Positions 1-13,076 of a stretch of DNA of 64,000 bases are shown here, in pieces. Position 1 is the first letter of the stretch. Each line of letters starts with the position of its first letter. Position numbers and translations under genes: made by a program. The DNA is from Chaetorhynchus papuensis (taxonomy: Eukaryota; Chordata; Aves; Passeriformes; Rhipiduridae). The notes below the pieces were generated by a model, which was given only the letters and a program-made list of their open reading frames with translations, was not told where the DNA came from and made no database searches. The stretch covers positions 48,304 to 112,303 of the forward strand of contig VWYX01000827.1 in NCBI GenBank assembly GCA_013396525.1, written 5' to 3'.

Positions 1-496
1 TTTTTTTATGTGGACTGGGATGAGTTTTCTTCTTGGTGAGAAAAATTAATTTCATAGTCCAAGCAAAGTTTGGAAAAAGTAGCAAACCATATCAAGCTAT
101 CTCTGCTTTATCTGTTTGTGTCCAGACATTTGACAACACATTCAAAAGGCATCTGTGCATGAATTATGATCTACTTTTGTATTAACTAAAGAAATAGCCA
201 TAGTGATAATAGTAATCATGGATAAAAATGACTGTGTGCCTGTTTCATTTAGAGCATGAATAATTTATTACAACTTTTTTAATTTAACCCTCTTCTTCTG
301 CGCATTACGTTGAGATGAGCAACAAGAAAAATGAACTACCAGATCAAGGGTCCTCTTCATGTCATGGTTTCAGTGCTACTGTTTTAAAAAGAACAACAAA
401 AAGATTTGAAAAATCATTAATTGAATTTCTTGTTATCTGCGATTCTATTCAGTGCCAGCAGTGGCACAAATGAAAGCTGATTTCATGGAATAATAG
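1..496. other. A+T-rich spacer, nothing recognised
   Basis: Unique-looking A+T-rich sequence that begins inside a T run. I see no open frame of note, no RNA gene and no repeat family. Confidence 0.6.
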
Positions 497-592
497 AAAC
501 ACAGAATGGTTTGGGTTGGAAGGGACCTTAAAGTCTAATTCCAACCTCCCTGCCATGGAGAGGGACACCTCCACTAGACCAAGCTTGCCCAT
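497..592 (-). repeat. CR1 LINE fragment, 3' end, antisense
   Basis: The stretch starting acagaatggtttgggttgg is the reverse complement of the CR1 3' end. It continues with the complement of the 'gatctttaaggtcccttccaac' segment and of the 'tgcccatggcaggg' segment. Only about 95 bases of the 3' tail are present, which is typical of 5'-truncated CR1 copies. Several substitutions suggest moderate age. Confidence 0.88.
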
Positions 593-2904
593 TTTATGAT
601 CATTTTAGCCATCCTGGGTACCTCTGAAAAGGAATCTGTTATTTGCACTGTCCATGTCCTATGTTCTCACAGTCACCAGCTGCAAACTGGAGCTGGAGTG
701 GGGCGTTTCCTTTTAGTTTGCATTTGTCAGAGGCACAGTGATAACTGCATAAAGCATCTGAGTGGCATCCCAAACCAGCTCTGACATTTCGAGTTTGTGC
801 TTGTCACCTAATGTTAAAGCACCACTACTTGTTTTGCCACTTTATTTCAATTTTATAGTTATTTTTGGGGTTTTTTTAAAAAAGAAATTATAACACACAA
901 GCTGCTTTGCTGCGTGACCTTTCTCTTTAGAGTGGCCACTGAATCATCAAGCAGTGAATATCCCATACCCCCATCTTCTTCCTTAGGATGCCAGCACTTT
1001 TGGGAAGGTGAAATGGAAGCATTAGAAAAGCTTGGCTCTGTCCTGTCATGTCGTCTTAGTGTGACATGAAATTCTGTGACATGTGACATTAAAAAAGGTC
1101 ACTTTGACAACCTGACTAATGGAATGCCAGCATATTGCTCACTACTGCTGGTAAATGAATGGCAATTCATGCAATATCTGCAACTGAAAATAAAAATATT
1201 TCCTTTTTCCCTTGCATTTTATTCAGTTTTATGACCTCATGGAGTTTTAAAACTGTGGACCTCCTCCAGCTTCCCTCCAGTTGTCTCATTTCTTCCTTAT
1301 GGAATTTCCTTAGTTGCAGTGAGGTTTGTTTTGTTTATTTTTAGAGGATTTATTTAATCTTGTGATGATTTCCATATTCCTTCTTACTGCACTGCCCAGA
1401 CAAAGAAGTCAAATTGCATTTTTAGTGCCATGTTTCAAATTTAAAAGGAGAAAGGCAAGAAATAGATGTGAGAAAGGCCCAGATCTTGCCTTTGAAGAAT
1501 TATCAGCATTTTCATATATCAGCTGGAAGCCATTCTGATCTGACAGAGGCTCTAATTAATACCACAGAAGCCAAATAGATATATTTTACATATATATATA
1601 TACAGAGGGAGAGAGAGAGAATATAACTGGCATTGTAACTTTGTCATGAACATTAGTAGAAGATCATAAAACCCAAAAGATTTAGGTTCTGGCTGACTAT
1701 AACAGTCCAGTTTTCATATCCCAAACATCTTAGGGGTGTGCACAAGCTGATTATCAGACAAATGAAGGGTTATGTAAATTTTGAGATGCTCAAAAAGCAA
1801 AATAGCATAATTTATTTAAATTATTTTTTTTAACACATTGTTATTAAATACCTTCACTGGGTTCTCAGAGATGTAAAACAGGAAAACAGTGATGCTCAGC
1901 CACCATTCTAGGGAATGAATATAACAATTTCCCTGCACCCCCCGATCAGAAACCAACCTGAGAGAAAAGTTTGTATTAAGATGTGTCCTAGAAGGGACAT
2001 TTCTGAAAGAATTGAGCCAAATGGAAATGCAAGCCTCAAAAGGAAAAAACTTAGTGAATTCCAGAATCTGTTCCTCACATTTATATTCAGCTCACTGCTC
2101 CAGCACTTTTTTTAATCTGTTCCTTAGACTTTCACTGAGACAATTCATAATTGTTAACATAACTGCCTAAAGCCTTTTAGGTGTAAATCAGTAAGCAATG
2201 AAGTGAGGTGGAAAAGCAGCTTCCCTGCAACAGATGCGTGCTCGAAAATGAGGTGATAATAGGTAAAAAGGTATTAGGAAGACTAATGGCATACAATAAC
2301 AAGCCTGTCTAATTGTGAAGATTTAATTAAAGCAGAGCTGCTGTGATGCTGATGCAGTTGTTAAGAGACTGGATTTCTGTGTCAGACCAAGATGCTGTCT
2401 CAGAACAATATAATGTAGACCTTTAAGAAGTCTTTATAAAGGTCTAGATCCCAGCATGTCATAAAAATATTTTAATCTATGTGTTTACTTGGGGTTGAAG
2501 TGGAGTTGAGAGGAAAAAAAAAGGTATTTCTGAGGTGCTTCAGCAGCACATAATTTGTTAAATCCTTGCTGTTCTGCAACACATTTATTGCCTGAAATTT
2601 TTGTAAACAAGATCGCATGAACAATGAAAAAGCTGGATGAGTGACAAGCTGCAAAACACACAACAGCATCTTATTCTAAGGTTAGGTGGCTTGTGATAAC
2701 TCCAAAGGTGCTCCCAGCTCTTTCTCACTGAATTCTATTTGCAACTGCAGCTAGCACCATATGCTGTTTGGCATTAGCCGAGGTGTGTTAGACATCAGAA
2801 CCAGACTTCTGAGAGAGGAATGCAGAGAGCAGATTTCTCCTGAGGCTCCTTGAACCATCAGTGAAAACCTAAAAACTCCTTCCAATAATTCCTAATAATT
2901 TAGA
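593..2904. other. A+T-rich non-coding sequence
   Basis: This holds only short chance open frames and one TA/GA microsatellite, listed separately. Runs such as taatta and ttaattaaag occur, but nothing can be assigned to a gene or repeat family. Confidence 0.55.
1584..1620. repeat. (TA)n and (GA)n microsatellite
   Basis: A short TA run (about 1588-1602) is followed immediately by a GA run (about 1604-1620). This is a compound dinucleotide repeat that may be length-polymorphic. Confidence 0.8.
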
Positions 2905-3352
2905 GCAGGGGCCGGGGTGAAGGATCTGGAGAGTCAGTCCTATGAGGAGCAGCTGAGGGAGCTGGGAAAGGGGCTCAGCCTGGAGCAAAGGAGGCTCAGG
3001 GGGGACCCTGTGGCTCTGCACAACTCCCTGACAGGAGGGGGCAGCCGGGGGGGGTCGGGCTCTGCTGCCAGGGAACAGGGACAGGAGGAGAGGGAACGGC
3101 CTCAGGCTGGGCCAGGGGAGGCTCAGCTTGGACAGCAGCAGCAATTTCCTCCTGGAAAGGGAGCTCAGGCCTTGGAAAGAGCTGCCCAGGGAGGTTTGGA
3201 GTGCCCATCCCTGGAGGTGTCCAAGGAAGGCCTGGAGGTGGCACTCAGTGCTCTGGGCTGGGGACAAGGTGGGGATCAGTCCCAGGATGGACTCGATGGG
3301 CTGGGAGGTCTTTTCCAACCCAAATGATTCTGGGATTCTATTCTATGATATT
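2905..3352 (+). repeat. CR1 LINE 3' fragment, 'ctcgatgggctggg' subtype
   Basis: About 450 bases of CR1 in sense orientation. Landmarks in order are the gaggagcagctgagggagct segment near 2945, the cctggagcaaaggaggctca segment near 2980, the catccctggaggtgtccaag segment near 3208, and the tail ttttccaacccaaatgattc near 3312, with repeated 'attct' units to about 3350. The tail wording differs from the other main CR1 class in this window, marking a different subfamily. Open frames on both strands here (for example 2917-3327) are repeat by-products and contain no complete reverse transcriptase. Confidence 0.9.
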
Positions 3353-6050
3353 ATCCTAGGGAACCCTGATCTAGAAACTGAGGTAGATGGTCAGAATTCC
3401 TCATTCTTTCTCCTTTCAGTCTAGTCCCAATGTCCAATTTTCCCTGGAGGGTTCACATGGGATTGGAAGGAGAGATAAATGGCTGACCTCAATCCCCAGA
3501 AATTTTTGCTAGAAATCTGTTAGCCAAGTCACACGAAGGATTTTTGTGTATCGGCTGTCACCTTGTCATGTCTTCTCCAGCATTTGTACTTTCTCCTTTT
3601 TATCCCCTTTTCAATATCCATTTACTACCTTGGCTTCCTCTTCATGCTGAGCTTAATAACTGCTGTGCTCAAGGAACTCAGTCAGCATCTCTCTTTGGGA
3701 AGTGTTCAAACATGCAAGATCCACTTCCTGGGACTCAGAAGTCCTAACGTGACCCTTTCCCTCCACCAATTTCCTTATTCACAGCGAGTAAATTTTTACA
3801 CCCTGTCCAAGCCCATCAATACCATTGTGCCATGGGGGGACTTTAACTTCAAATCAAATCCTTGCTTAAGATTGTTCTGAAAAATGGGGTAATGCAGGAG
3901 TAACTGAGATAAGCAGCTCTGCGCTCCTCCACAACAGGAGAGCCCAATGCTTGGTCCAAAAATCTTCCATCATCTGCACAGATTGCTGGTGGAAGAGCAA
4001 ACACAGCACAGCCTGCCATGTCATATCCTCTTTTTAATCCTCTTATAAATTATATTTTCATCTTGAGATTTTTTTCTACAGGTGGACTACCAGCAATAAA
4101 CATGGAAAGGAGGCAGAATCATGGGGAACAACAGGTCTGTGCCCACACTCAATCCTGCTACTCACTTTGTAAGGCAGGGGCACCTTCTCAGCCTCGCTTT
4201 GCAGTATTTCATTGAACAGCTCAGAAACTTGAAGGACAAAATAGAGATTTATAAAAACATCTCAGAGGGACTGGTTAATGTATCCCAATGCAACTACTTG
4301 AGAGATAATATAAATTCTAACTCTGTCTAATTCAAATTAGGCAAAATTCAAGTTGAAGGAAATCTTTTCCCTTGTCCCTCCACAAAGCAACAACAAAAAA
4401 TAACAGCAGATGGTTTGCAAACTATTAGTCATTTCAATAGTCATTCAAAGTCTATTTTAATCCTTTCACATATGATGTTCATCCTTTTTCCTTCCAGTCA
4501 CAGTTATGTCTTTCCTAGTTATTTCAGCATTTCCCATTGCAGACAATATCCAGAAGTGAATGTACAACTGTGGTCCTGACTTGTACAGAAGGTTGGGCTC
4601 AGATTGGTTGCTATGAAAACAATATTTACAGTCAAGGAGGGAGAGGGACAAACACAGCATTTTACTTAGGTCAGAGAAGAAATTTAAAACTGTTTCCCTG
4701 TATTTAGAGTTACAGGCTTAAGATAGCAGCCTGCAGGTATTGGGATTCATGCCTCCTAAGCAGTGATTTTTCCAGTGATTCCACTCCAACAAATGGGCCT
4801 GATATTTTCTGTTTACTTTGTGTTTTGTATTAATTGATCCCCCACATAAGGAAAAACATCCCCCTAAGGTTTCCTCCATTTTCAGCTTGTCAAACGTTGT
4901 TCTGCCTTCACGCACACTCTCCTCACCCCTTCAACACTTCACACCAGGCCTGTACATCCCAATTTATTCTAGCACTGTGTAATGTTAAAACATCTTGTTT
5001 TCAGCATCAGTAATGATATCTCCAAGGAGAACATGATTTAAAGGCTGTTTTGTGCATGAAAAGATTGCGCAAATTAAGTTTCATGAGTCTCAGAAAAGGG
5101 GAATTAGTTTTCAACAGTTGAATTAAACAGAAATTACAAAAAAGGAGTCCTTAATTGCTCGTGTTTTACAAAAATCTTCGTCTTGCACTGCTTAGTGTCT
5201 TTTAAACACGTACACTCCAAAGCTGAACGAAATCTCAATGTGTTCACCCTCAAACTTTCTTTCTTCATCTCACTTTCTTCCTTTCCAGCTCACTAGCACT
5301 TCTGGAAACTGTTCTGAGACCTTTCCAAATGAAAAATACTGTTGAAAATATTGGAAGTTATCAAAACTCCCAGAAGACATCACTGGCAAACCATGAATCC
5401 AGAAAGGGCTGGTGGATTCACAAAGACTTTACAACTTATTTGACATCAGAGGGCATCGAACTCCAGGACATCTCTAACGGGAAGCAATTTTTTTTTATTC
5501 CCCTAAGAGCTGAGGAGGGAAGTTGGTCATGATTTGATTAAGCCAAAGGAAAACAGGGAACTCTTCGAAAACTTTTGGGTTAACCTCTGTTGTATTTGCA
5601 GAAGGAAGATGTCATATAAAAAATGCACTTCTCCTTAGAGGTGAAATCACAATGGAATTTGGAATTTCAAAGAGAATTCAGAATGAAAATAAAAGCCTTT
5701 CTGTTTCAGAAGACTGAAAAAAAGATTCCTGTCACTTTACTTCCCTCTTCCAAGAGCAAGGGGCTGTGTTTCCAGGAAAAGAAAGGAAAGAATCACCTCT
5801 GTAGGGTCTGCAACACCCTCCCCCAGGAACCATTAAAGAAAGCAGAACAGCTATAGGGGATAGATAGAACCATGAAATGAAATGATGAAACAGTCTTCTG
5901 TGTAAATATAGACATCCTGTCTATCTCAGACACCACTTGCACATGGAAAATGGAAAGACAGAATTAGGTAGATGGAAATAAATCTGGACATGGAAAAAAT
6001 TAGTGATGCAAAATAAGCTAACAGAAATTGCAGAATTGCTGTTGTATCTC
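3353..6050. other. A+T-rich non-coding sequence
   Basis: No gene or repeat family recognised. Open frames of 60-105 codons occur (for example 3563-3880), but they lack convincing starts, splice context or familiar motifs. Short A and T runs are scattered through it. Confidence 0.55.
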
Positions 6051-6051
6051 C

Positions 6052-6169
6052 TTCTTTTTGTTTGTTTGGGGTTTTTTTGTTTTTTGGGGGGTTTTTTGGG
6101 GGTTTTGGGTTTTGGGGGTTTTTTTTGGTTGGTTGGTTGGTTGGTTTGGTCTTTTTGTGTGTGTGTGTG
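6052..6169 (+). repeat. G/T-rich low-complexity tract with G-quadruplex motif
   Basis: About 118 bases made almost only of G and T on the plus strand. Between 6086 and 6118 there are four G runs (6, 5, 3 and 5 G) separated by T loops of 6, 4 and 4, which fits the usual four-run G-quadruplex pattern with loops of seven or fewer. It continues into a ggtt tetranucleotide run (about 6127-6146) and a (GT)n run (about 6156-6169). Confidence 0.85.
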
Positions 6170-6457
6170 AAACAAACTGCTTGGTTTTATCAACAGATAA
6201 TTTGCCCAAACACAACTTTTACCAAATTTGCTCCACTGCATTCTATATCCGTAAGACAAGTGACACACACGGGATGTGCTTGTACTGTCAATGGCTTCTA
6301 TTTGCCAGGGAGAATTAGGCCCTCATTGATATAAATGACTAAACTCCCAATAAATTCAGAAGGATCAGTCTTCATCCAAAGGTTTACTGTTTCTCAGTAT
6401 TCAGCTGTAGTTAAGCTAATTCAGGAAGAAATTCTTTATGGAAAGGCTTGTCAGGCA

Positions 6458-6545
6458 GGTGGAATCACCACCCCTGGAGATCTGCCAAAGATGAACTTTG
6501 AGGTCTTTTCCAACCCGAAAGATTCTGTGATTCTTTATGATCTTG
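6458..6545 (+). repeat. CR1 LINE 3' fragment, short
   Basis: A sense-strand tail contains 'cacccctggaga', 'gaggtcttttccaacccg' and 'gattctgtgattct' in CR1 order. It is about 85 bases long with a deletion between the first two landmarks. The 'gaggtcttttcc' wording places it with the subtype at 2905-3352. Confidence 0.82.
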
Positions 6546-9271
6546 TGAATTTTTGTGTGGACTAGTGGCTGTACTCGCTGCGAGATCTCTCACTGAAAAA
6601 TAATGAACCCATTTGTAGGATTTGAAACCGGGAGGCAAAATGCAGCTTGGGGCAACATTGCCATGGTAGGAAACCATCCTACAACTTGTCGTGCTTGAGA
6701 GCTCTGCAGTCTTAGAGCCCTTTCTGACATTTGACCCCAGAGAGGGCTCTGATCCAAAGGGCAACCCTGGAGGCCTCTGGTGTAAAAACAAAATTACAGA
6801 AAATTCAGCAGAGGAGAGAAATCTTTGCCTGCATTCACAGCTTCCAATTGTGGCTCCGGGACAGAGTCAGCTGGGATCTTTGCCAAGTGACCAACCAAAG
6901 GCAAAAGTCAAATTTTGATCTCTGTGAAACTCATGGATGGCCCACACCATGGCAAAGTCTGGGTACTTTTTAATTTGGCCACATTAGACATAACTCATTA
7001 AATCATTGCTGCCTACAGAGCAATGGCCTTTTATTTCTGTGCCATGTCAGTACTTTGGGTTTGTTTTCCTTCTTCCAGACAGATGGTGAATCATCTCTTT
7101 TTAATCACAAGACACAACTCAGGTAACGTTTATTGCTGTCATAGTTTATCAATAAATGAAAATTTAGACCAGTCTTGATCTGCTATTAATTTCTGAACAT
7201 TCTTAAAGGACTGTAATCAGAATAGAGACTCCAGCATAAAAACCACCCAACTTATAAAGACATCAGATGCATTAAAGTTTTTATACAAAGTCTAATTTTC
7301 TTTCCCGGTTGCTTTATGTACTGGTGATTACACTGTAGTTACTGAATAAAATCCGGTGATGGAAAGAAAATAATTTATTGCCAAGTATAAAACGCTCTTA
7401 GAATTCAAGAAATTCAAGCTCTAGCTTTAAGAGGAGAATTTATTTCTTTGCCTTGCCTTCTGCTGCAGCATCTCCTGCTTCTCCACATCTATCTCTGTGT
7501 TCCAGCTGTGACCTCACCAGCACCAGCTAGAGGAGGAAAATAACTTCCCTCCCTCGGCTGACCACGATCCTCCTAACGTAACTCAAAATTTGCCTTTCTT
7601 CATTCCCAGTGGAAGTTCAATTTGGAGTTCAAGGTTTTTTTGTTAGGAAAGAACACATTTCATTGTGTCCACTTCAGTAAATACTCTATGGTTAAAAAGT
7701 CATACAGTGTAAAAGCTTTTTCATACTTCCTTTTCATTAAATTATGATGATTTTTTTTTTCTTTTTTCATCAGTGGAGTTGATTTAGAAACATAATTATT
7801 GGTAATGGTTGTTTCCCTGGCTCAGAGACCTTGCTGTGCACCATAACTCTGCTTTAACAGACCCTGTGCAAGCACCAAACAAAAAATTGTGTCCATAATA
7901 GAATTTAATTGAACTTCAGGATTCTATTTCACAGTACCGTGCTGGCCATTCTCAATCACCTTCTTCTGACTTGTCATGCCCAGATTCACTGATTTTCTGT
8001 CATATGATGGCCTTAGACCCTGTAACATCAGCTTTAACATGAGGTCTTTCCTTTTAGACACAGAGTTTATAGTTTCAATTCATTGGTCATTTCTACCACT
8101 TAGGAGTCTGTTAGCTTCAGTAAAATTACTCCTCATTTAAGAAAAAAAATTAATAGCAGAGTAGTACATCACTGGACCAGGTTTTCCAAGCAGGTTATGA
8201 AATCCCAACATTCAATTATCAGCCATTTGTAATTTATTCCTTTGGAAAAATGTCCTTAGGGTTCTTTGCGGTAAGCACGATAAAAATAATTTTCGTTTTC
8301 TTATAAGTCGGCACAATTCCCTTTTATGGCATAGAAAATTTCAGTGTTCAAGAACCATTTTGCAGAAAACTAATTTGCAATTATAATTTATCCCCATATT
8401 GCCATCCAAGATTGCACTTAGGAAGACAAATAGAACAGAATGAACTATAAATTTCCCTCCTCGTTATGAATGATCAGGATCCTGCAAAGGCATTATGCCT
8501 GATATAAATATGTGAAATATGGTCTTTCACCACTGAATTTATGTAAGTTTGGTTTTATAAAAAGTGAGCTGAAAATATTTTTGTGATCATGGAAGATCTC
8601 AAATTTTCCTGTGAGGGAGAAAATGGCCAAGATGGAAAAAAATATAGGAGTAGCAGCTCTTCTTGAGAGGTATTGCTGAGTACCTCAAGTCATGAATGGA
8701 TGAGAAACAAGCTATAAAAAAGCCAACATATTTCACACTTGTTTCTATTTGGGCCTTTCTTTTTTTTATTTCCCCAAATGAAGGGAAATAAAACATGCTA
8801 CAAGAGCATTTACACTAATGAAAAATAATTATGACCTCTGAAAAATTTTTTAATTGAGGTAATTGCTTTGTATGACCTGCTGCTGTGATTCTACTCGTGT
8901 TTTGCTCATTTTTTTTCCTCAAAGTATTTTGTTACTCCCTTACGGGGTTTTGGTTCAACAGATGTCAAAAACTTGAAGCATTTTATTTTATAAGCACTGA
9001 GCTTATCTCATCATTGTCACTGAATTAAGAATAGTGACATGTTGTTTAATCACATTTTTACATGAAAATTGAAGGCGAGTGGTTCCCATCCCCTTCCTTT
9101 ACAAAAGGATATTCTGGCAATGTTATTTCCAAGGAGGACTCTCTGAGGTTCATGTATATGAATTTAACAAGCATTTCCCTTTGGACAGATAACCCTACAA
9201 ATATTTTCAAAGACAGAGTTTAAAAGCTTTTCTTTGTAAGTGTTTTAAAGATAAGTTAGAGTGAGATATCC
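6546..9271. other. A+T-rich non-coding sequence
   Basis: No gene, RNA or repeat family recognised. It contains ordinary A/T runs and chance frames of 65-80 codons. Confidence 0.55.
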
Positions 9272-9565
9272 AGAGAGGGACTGGCCAAGGGGTGACAGGC
9301 CAAGGGGGAATGGCTTCCCACTGCCAGAAAGTAGGGCTAGATTGGATATTGGGAAGAATTTCTTTACTGGGAGGGTGGGGAGGAACTGGCACAGGGTGCC
9401 CAGGGAAGATGTGGCTGCCCCTGGATCCCTGGAAGTGTCCAAGGCCAGGCTGGACAGGGCTTGGAGCAACCTGGGATATTGGAAGGTGTCCCTGCCCATG
9501 GCAGGGGGTGGAATGAGATGAAGTTCCATCCCAGAATATTCTACCTAAACCAACTGGGATTTCTT
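9272..9565 (+). repeat. CR1 LINE 3' fragment
   Basis: Sense CR1. It runs from 'gagagggactggccaagg' through 'gaatttctttactgggaggg', 'gtgcccagggaag', 'ccctggaagtgtccaaggcc' and 'ccctgcccatggcagggg'. The tail (about 9521-9565) is diverged but can be followed to 'aaccaactgggatttct'. It is a 5'-truncated copy of about 290 bases. Open frames on both strands across it come from the repeat. Confidence 0.9.
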
Positions 9566-10214
9566 TTGCTTGTTGTAAGCCAAGGGACCAACAATCCCTT
9601 CTATACAATAACCCCTTCTACACCTTCACAACACGGCTTTGTCCCTGCCAAAATAATTTGACTTTCCAATCTCTTCCCAATATTCCACCTGAAGACACCA
9701 GTGCAGTTCTAGTTTGGCTGCAACTTACACATGAGAAATTTTCCATATACATCAAGGTAGCTGGGTTTTCATCATTAAGAGTACATTTATGAAATGAAAA
9801 AGTATTAAAATAATCCAAAGGGCTGCAGAAACTTATGCTACAGAGGGTGCTAGAAGGTTTTAGGACCCTCATGATTTCATATACCTGTAGATAAATCAAG
9901 TGGCACAGGAGAGTGTGCCATGACCATTAAGTTTGCCATGTGCCTTTTTTTCTCTTCCCCTGCCATTATTACTTTGGGCCTCAAAAAAACTATTTATTCT
10001 CTCCTAAGTTTTTACTACACCCGTTACAGTTGCATTGTAGCAGCTTTTTGAGGGGGGGGAAAAGATCAGCCCACACTTATTTTTGTAAATTCTAAAAACA
10101 TAAGGAAGCAAAAATTGTTATTTATAACAGGATGGCTCCCAGGCATTGCACGAGCCGTGTAGGGCACTGTTACCATCCACGTCGTATAAATATACACTCA
10201 GCCTGTCACAGAAC
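9566..10214. other. A+T-rich non-coding sequence
   Basis: No gene or repeat recognised. Confidence 0.5.
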
Positions 10215-10432
10215 CTTATCCACAGCCTCTAAATGGACAATATAAATGGATAGGACAGAGGGAAATAGAGAGAAAACCGAATTACCCAGAAGAAGACCTG
10301 TCCAAGGTCACGCCGCAGCTGCCTGAAGTCACCGCGTTGACACAACAGAGCCACAGTGGCAGCACTACTCAAAGTTCTCGCATTTTTTAACCTTGAACTA
10401 CAACTCTATCCACAGGACCACACTGCTCATCA
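10215..10432 (-). repeat. Probable MIR-like tRNA-derived SINE relic, antisense
   Basis: Read on the plus strand, the segment 'gacctgtccaaggtcac' (near 10295), then 'agccacagtggcagcact' and 'ctctatccacaggaccacac' (near 10405-10425) follows the order of an antisense MIR-type element. In that family the antisense copy reads 'cttgcccaaggtcacacagc', then 'tggcagagccgg', then the complement of the tRNA-like head. The left part with 'ggacagagggaaat' fits the SINE body. It is strongly diverged, as expected of an ancient amniote SINE. The assignment is by eye and the ends are approximate. Confidence 0.6.
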
Positions 10433-13076
10433 ACTTTTAAATTCACTCAAAGTAGCAACACGGAGTAGGTTTAGTCACTGGAAAAAAAGACAGGAGGATT
10501 CTTGCAATTTAAGTATTATTATTATTGCAGTCTGACAAGTTACTGAAAAAGCAGGAGGTGTTAAAATGCTACAGAACAGTAGTAACTTTCTCAGAACTCA
10601 TATTCAAAAATTGATTTGTTTCAAGCAATGAGAGACCCCTAGGGTTGTTGCCAACATTAAAACAGTCTCATGAATGGCCTTCTTTTATTCCTTATTACAC
10701 CTTCGTTCACAACTCCTCTGAGGACAGGCTCAAAAGATTGGAAAGGGTAGGAATAAAGGGAAGGCAGTAGAAATCTTTCTGTCTCCAATACCTAATGGTC
10801 AAAAAGAGTGAAACGGGCAAAACATCTAAATATGCTGCAAGAAAGCTGATAGCAACTGCAACATGAGAGCAAGCTGCAGGGGTGTGTAGAAGTGATCATT
10901 TTTATATTATTATAATCATCACATGAGACATTTAGAGCCCTGAACTGACCCATTTTAGATGGAATATGATTTCTAGCCAAATACTTTTACAAAAATGCGT
11001 TGAAATAACCACAATAATACAATATCAAATTGAGGTCAATTAAACAGAAGAATTAGAAATTCTTTACTATGACAATAAAAAAAGTTCAGAATAATTGCTT
11101 CCAACGTATTCTGCTAGTTATCTAAGGAAGAAGATGGAAGCGTGGATGATGAAACACAATTTGTTCCCTCAAGTCTATGAAAGCAAGAGGAAACAACATT
11201 GTCAGCCCTGTGATTTGAGATAACACCACACAATAAACCCATGGGAAGCATTAATAGGTTGCGAAAGGGAAAAGAATTGTATCTGCTGTCTGGAAAAGTT
11301 ACTGCAAACGTAAAAATTCACATATAAAACAGCAACAACAGCATTTAGAACAGGTTTTTCTGTTACAGATCAACAGCATGAGCAGAGAAGGAAAACCCTT
11401 TTTTTAATGGAAGGTCATAGATAAGGTTCATGTATCTGTGCTGGTTTAAGATGAAAAATCCAGCCTCTTAATTAGAGGAATGTCCTACCTGATACAATTA
11501 ATTTCTAATAAATGTGGCCCACGCTTTGGAATACCCAGGTCATAAATATTATCACTTCAGTTTCTGAAAAACTTCAAACATGCCATCATTCTCTCTGAAT
11601 TCAAATATATCAGGGTCCTTCTCTGAATACTACAATGGGAAATGCAACTTCACATGAGAACCGAGAGGAATATTTATCTGTAGGGAATTTATGGTCACTA
11701 TTATTTCTCCAGGTTACAGAAACTGCAGTTTAAGCCAGCTCCTGTACAGAATGAATGAGAATTCAAACATGTCCTTTTTCCAATAAAAAGGAATTAATTT
11801 TCTCTTCCACACCAACCTTCCCCACCTTCCTCTTTCTCAGGAAAAATGACTTTTCAGATTGGTGTGGGCAATCTAAGCTTGCATGTCCATGTTTTCATCC
11901 AGCTGCAGATGAACTGGGTGCAGTTTGGGGGAGGTCTACCCATGTTAAGTGTAAAATACCGAGCAAGAGGTTTTGACAGGGACTTTGGATGCAGATCTCT
12001 TTAGTGTCTTATCCAGGAAAGCAGACTTTAAAGATGAAGCTTAAAAGGAATGTTTTGGGAAAAAAACCCCTCTCTCTGCATCTGTTAAAAGGCACAGTGC
12101 CCAAGCCTGGGCTAAAGCAAAGTACAGAGCTTCTCAACAGCTTAAGAACTTACAACATCAGATAATTTAGTCCATCTGGAGGTACATAAATACTAGAAAT
12201 TGCCAAACTAGTGCTCCTAATTTGTATTTCTTTAAATGCGGAGGTTTGTCACCTGTCGGTGTCAAAACCAAGGTACTTTCAACCACAAACACGATTCTGA
12301 ATATCTCAAAAACTTTAATTAGAGCCACACTGAAAAGAATTTAACTTCTGTGCATGGCATAATATCCTCTGCTATTTGTGCTACTCTGTTACATGAAATG
12401 GTCACTCCAAGGTCATAATATTGTTCCTGCCATCCATAGAGCAAGCCACATAAAAATACTAGATGGTGTCCAAAAATTTGCTATGCTGGTACTTCCATCT
12501 TCTCAGCAGTGAATACTTAGTGCAGCACATCTCTATTAAGGCAAGGCCTTAAGCATCGCTTATAAAGAAACACTGATTTTGCTCCTTAATCCTAGGACCA
12601 GATGTAAAAGTCAGATCTTGCAAACAGAAATTAGATCACCTGTTATCTCTTCATCCTTTTTCTACCACAGCCAAATGACTTGTTTGCATTGTTCCCTACT
12701 GCTGGGCACCATCTTGATTATTTCAATGATTTCTCCACAATAATCAACACTTGTTTCCTCATCAGTGTGCTGGATGATTGGTTTCCTTTTCCCAGACTAA
12801 TTATTTTACATATTTCTATACCACACTCTTTACCATCTGTTGACCCAATTACCTAAATGATCCAAATCCTCCTCAGTCTGGTTGCAGTTTCTCATTATTC
12901 CTTTTAAATTCCATTTTAGTAACATCCATAAGCCATGAGGGCTTTTTGTCCATTCTTTCTCCGTGTCAGTAGATCTTAAGATTGTAATCTAGGGGGTCAG
13001 ATCCCACTGGAGAATATTCCAAATCTGATGCACAGGACACTTTTTTCTTCAAATGATATGAAAGGTGATACTAACC
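10433..13076. other. A+T-rich non-coding sequence
   Basis: No gene recognised. The part near 12660-12990 has a uniform, mildly pyrimidine-rich look that could be an old repeat relic, but I could not match it to a family. Confidence 0.5.

Noticed and set aside
2917..3327. 136-codon plus-strand frame and overlapping minus-strand frames
   Set aside because: They lie wholly in a CR1 fragment and start at GTG; there is no reverse-transcriptase or endonuclease motif.
3563..3880. 105-codon frame containing a GDFN-like motif that recalls LINE endonucleases
   Set aside because: It starts at TTG, the motif is isolated, the expected neighbouring endonuclease motifs are absent, and the DNA does not resemble a CR1 coding region.
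6018..6334. Three overlapping frames on both strands around the G/T tract
   Set aside because: The products are low-complexity Gly/Trp/Phe or Pro/Lys/Thr sequence generated by the G/T repeat.
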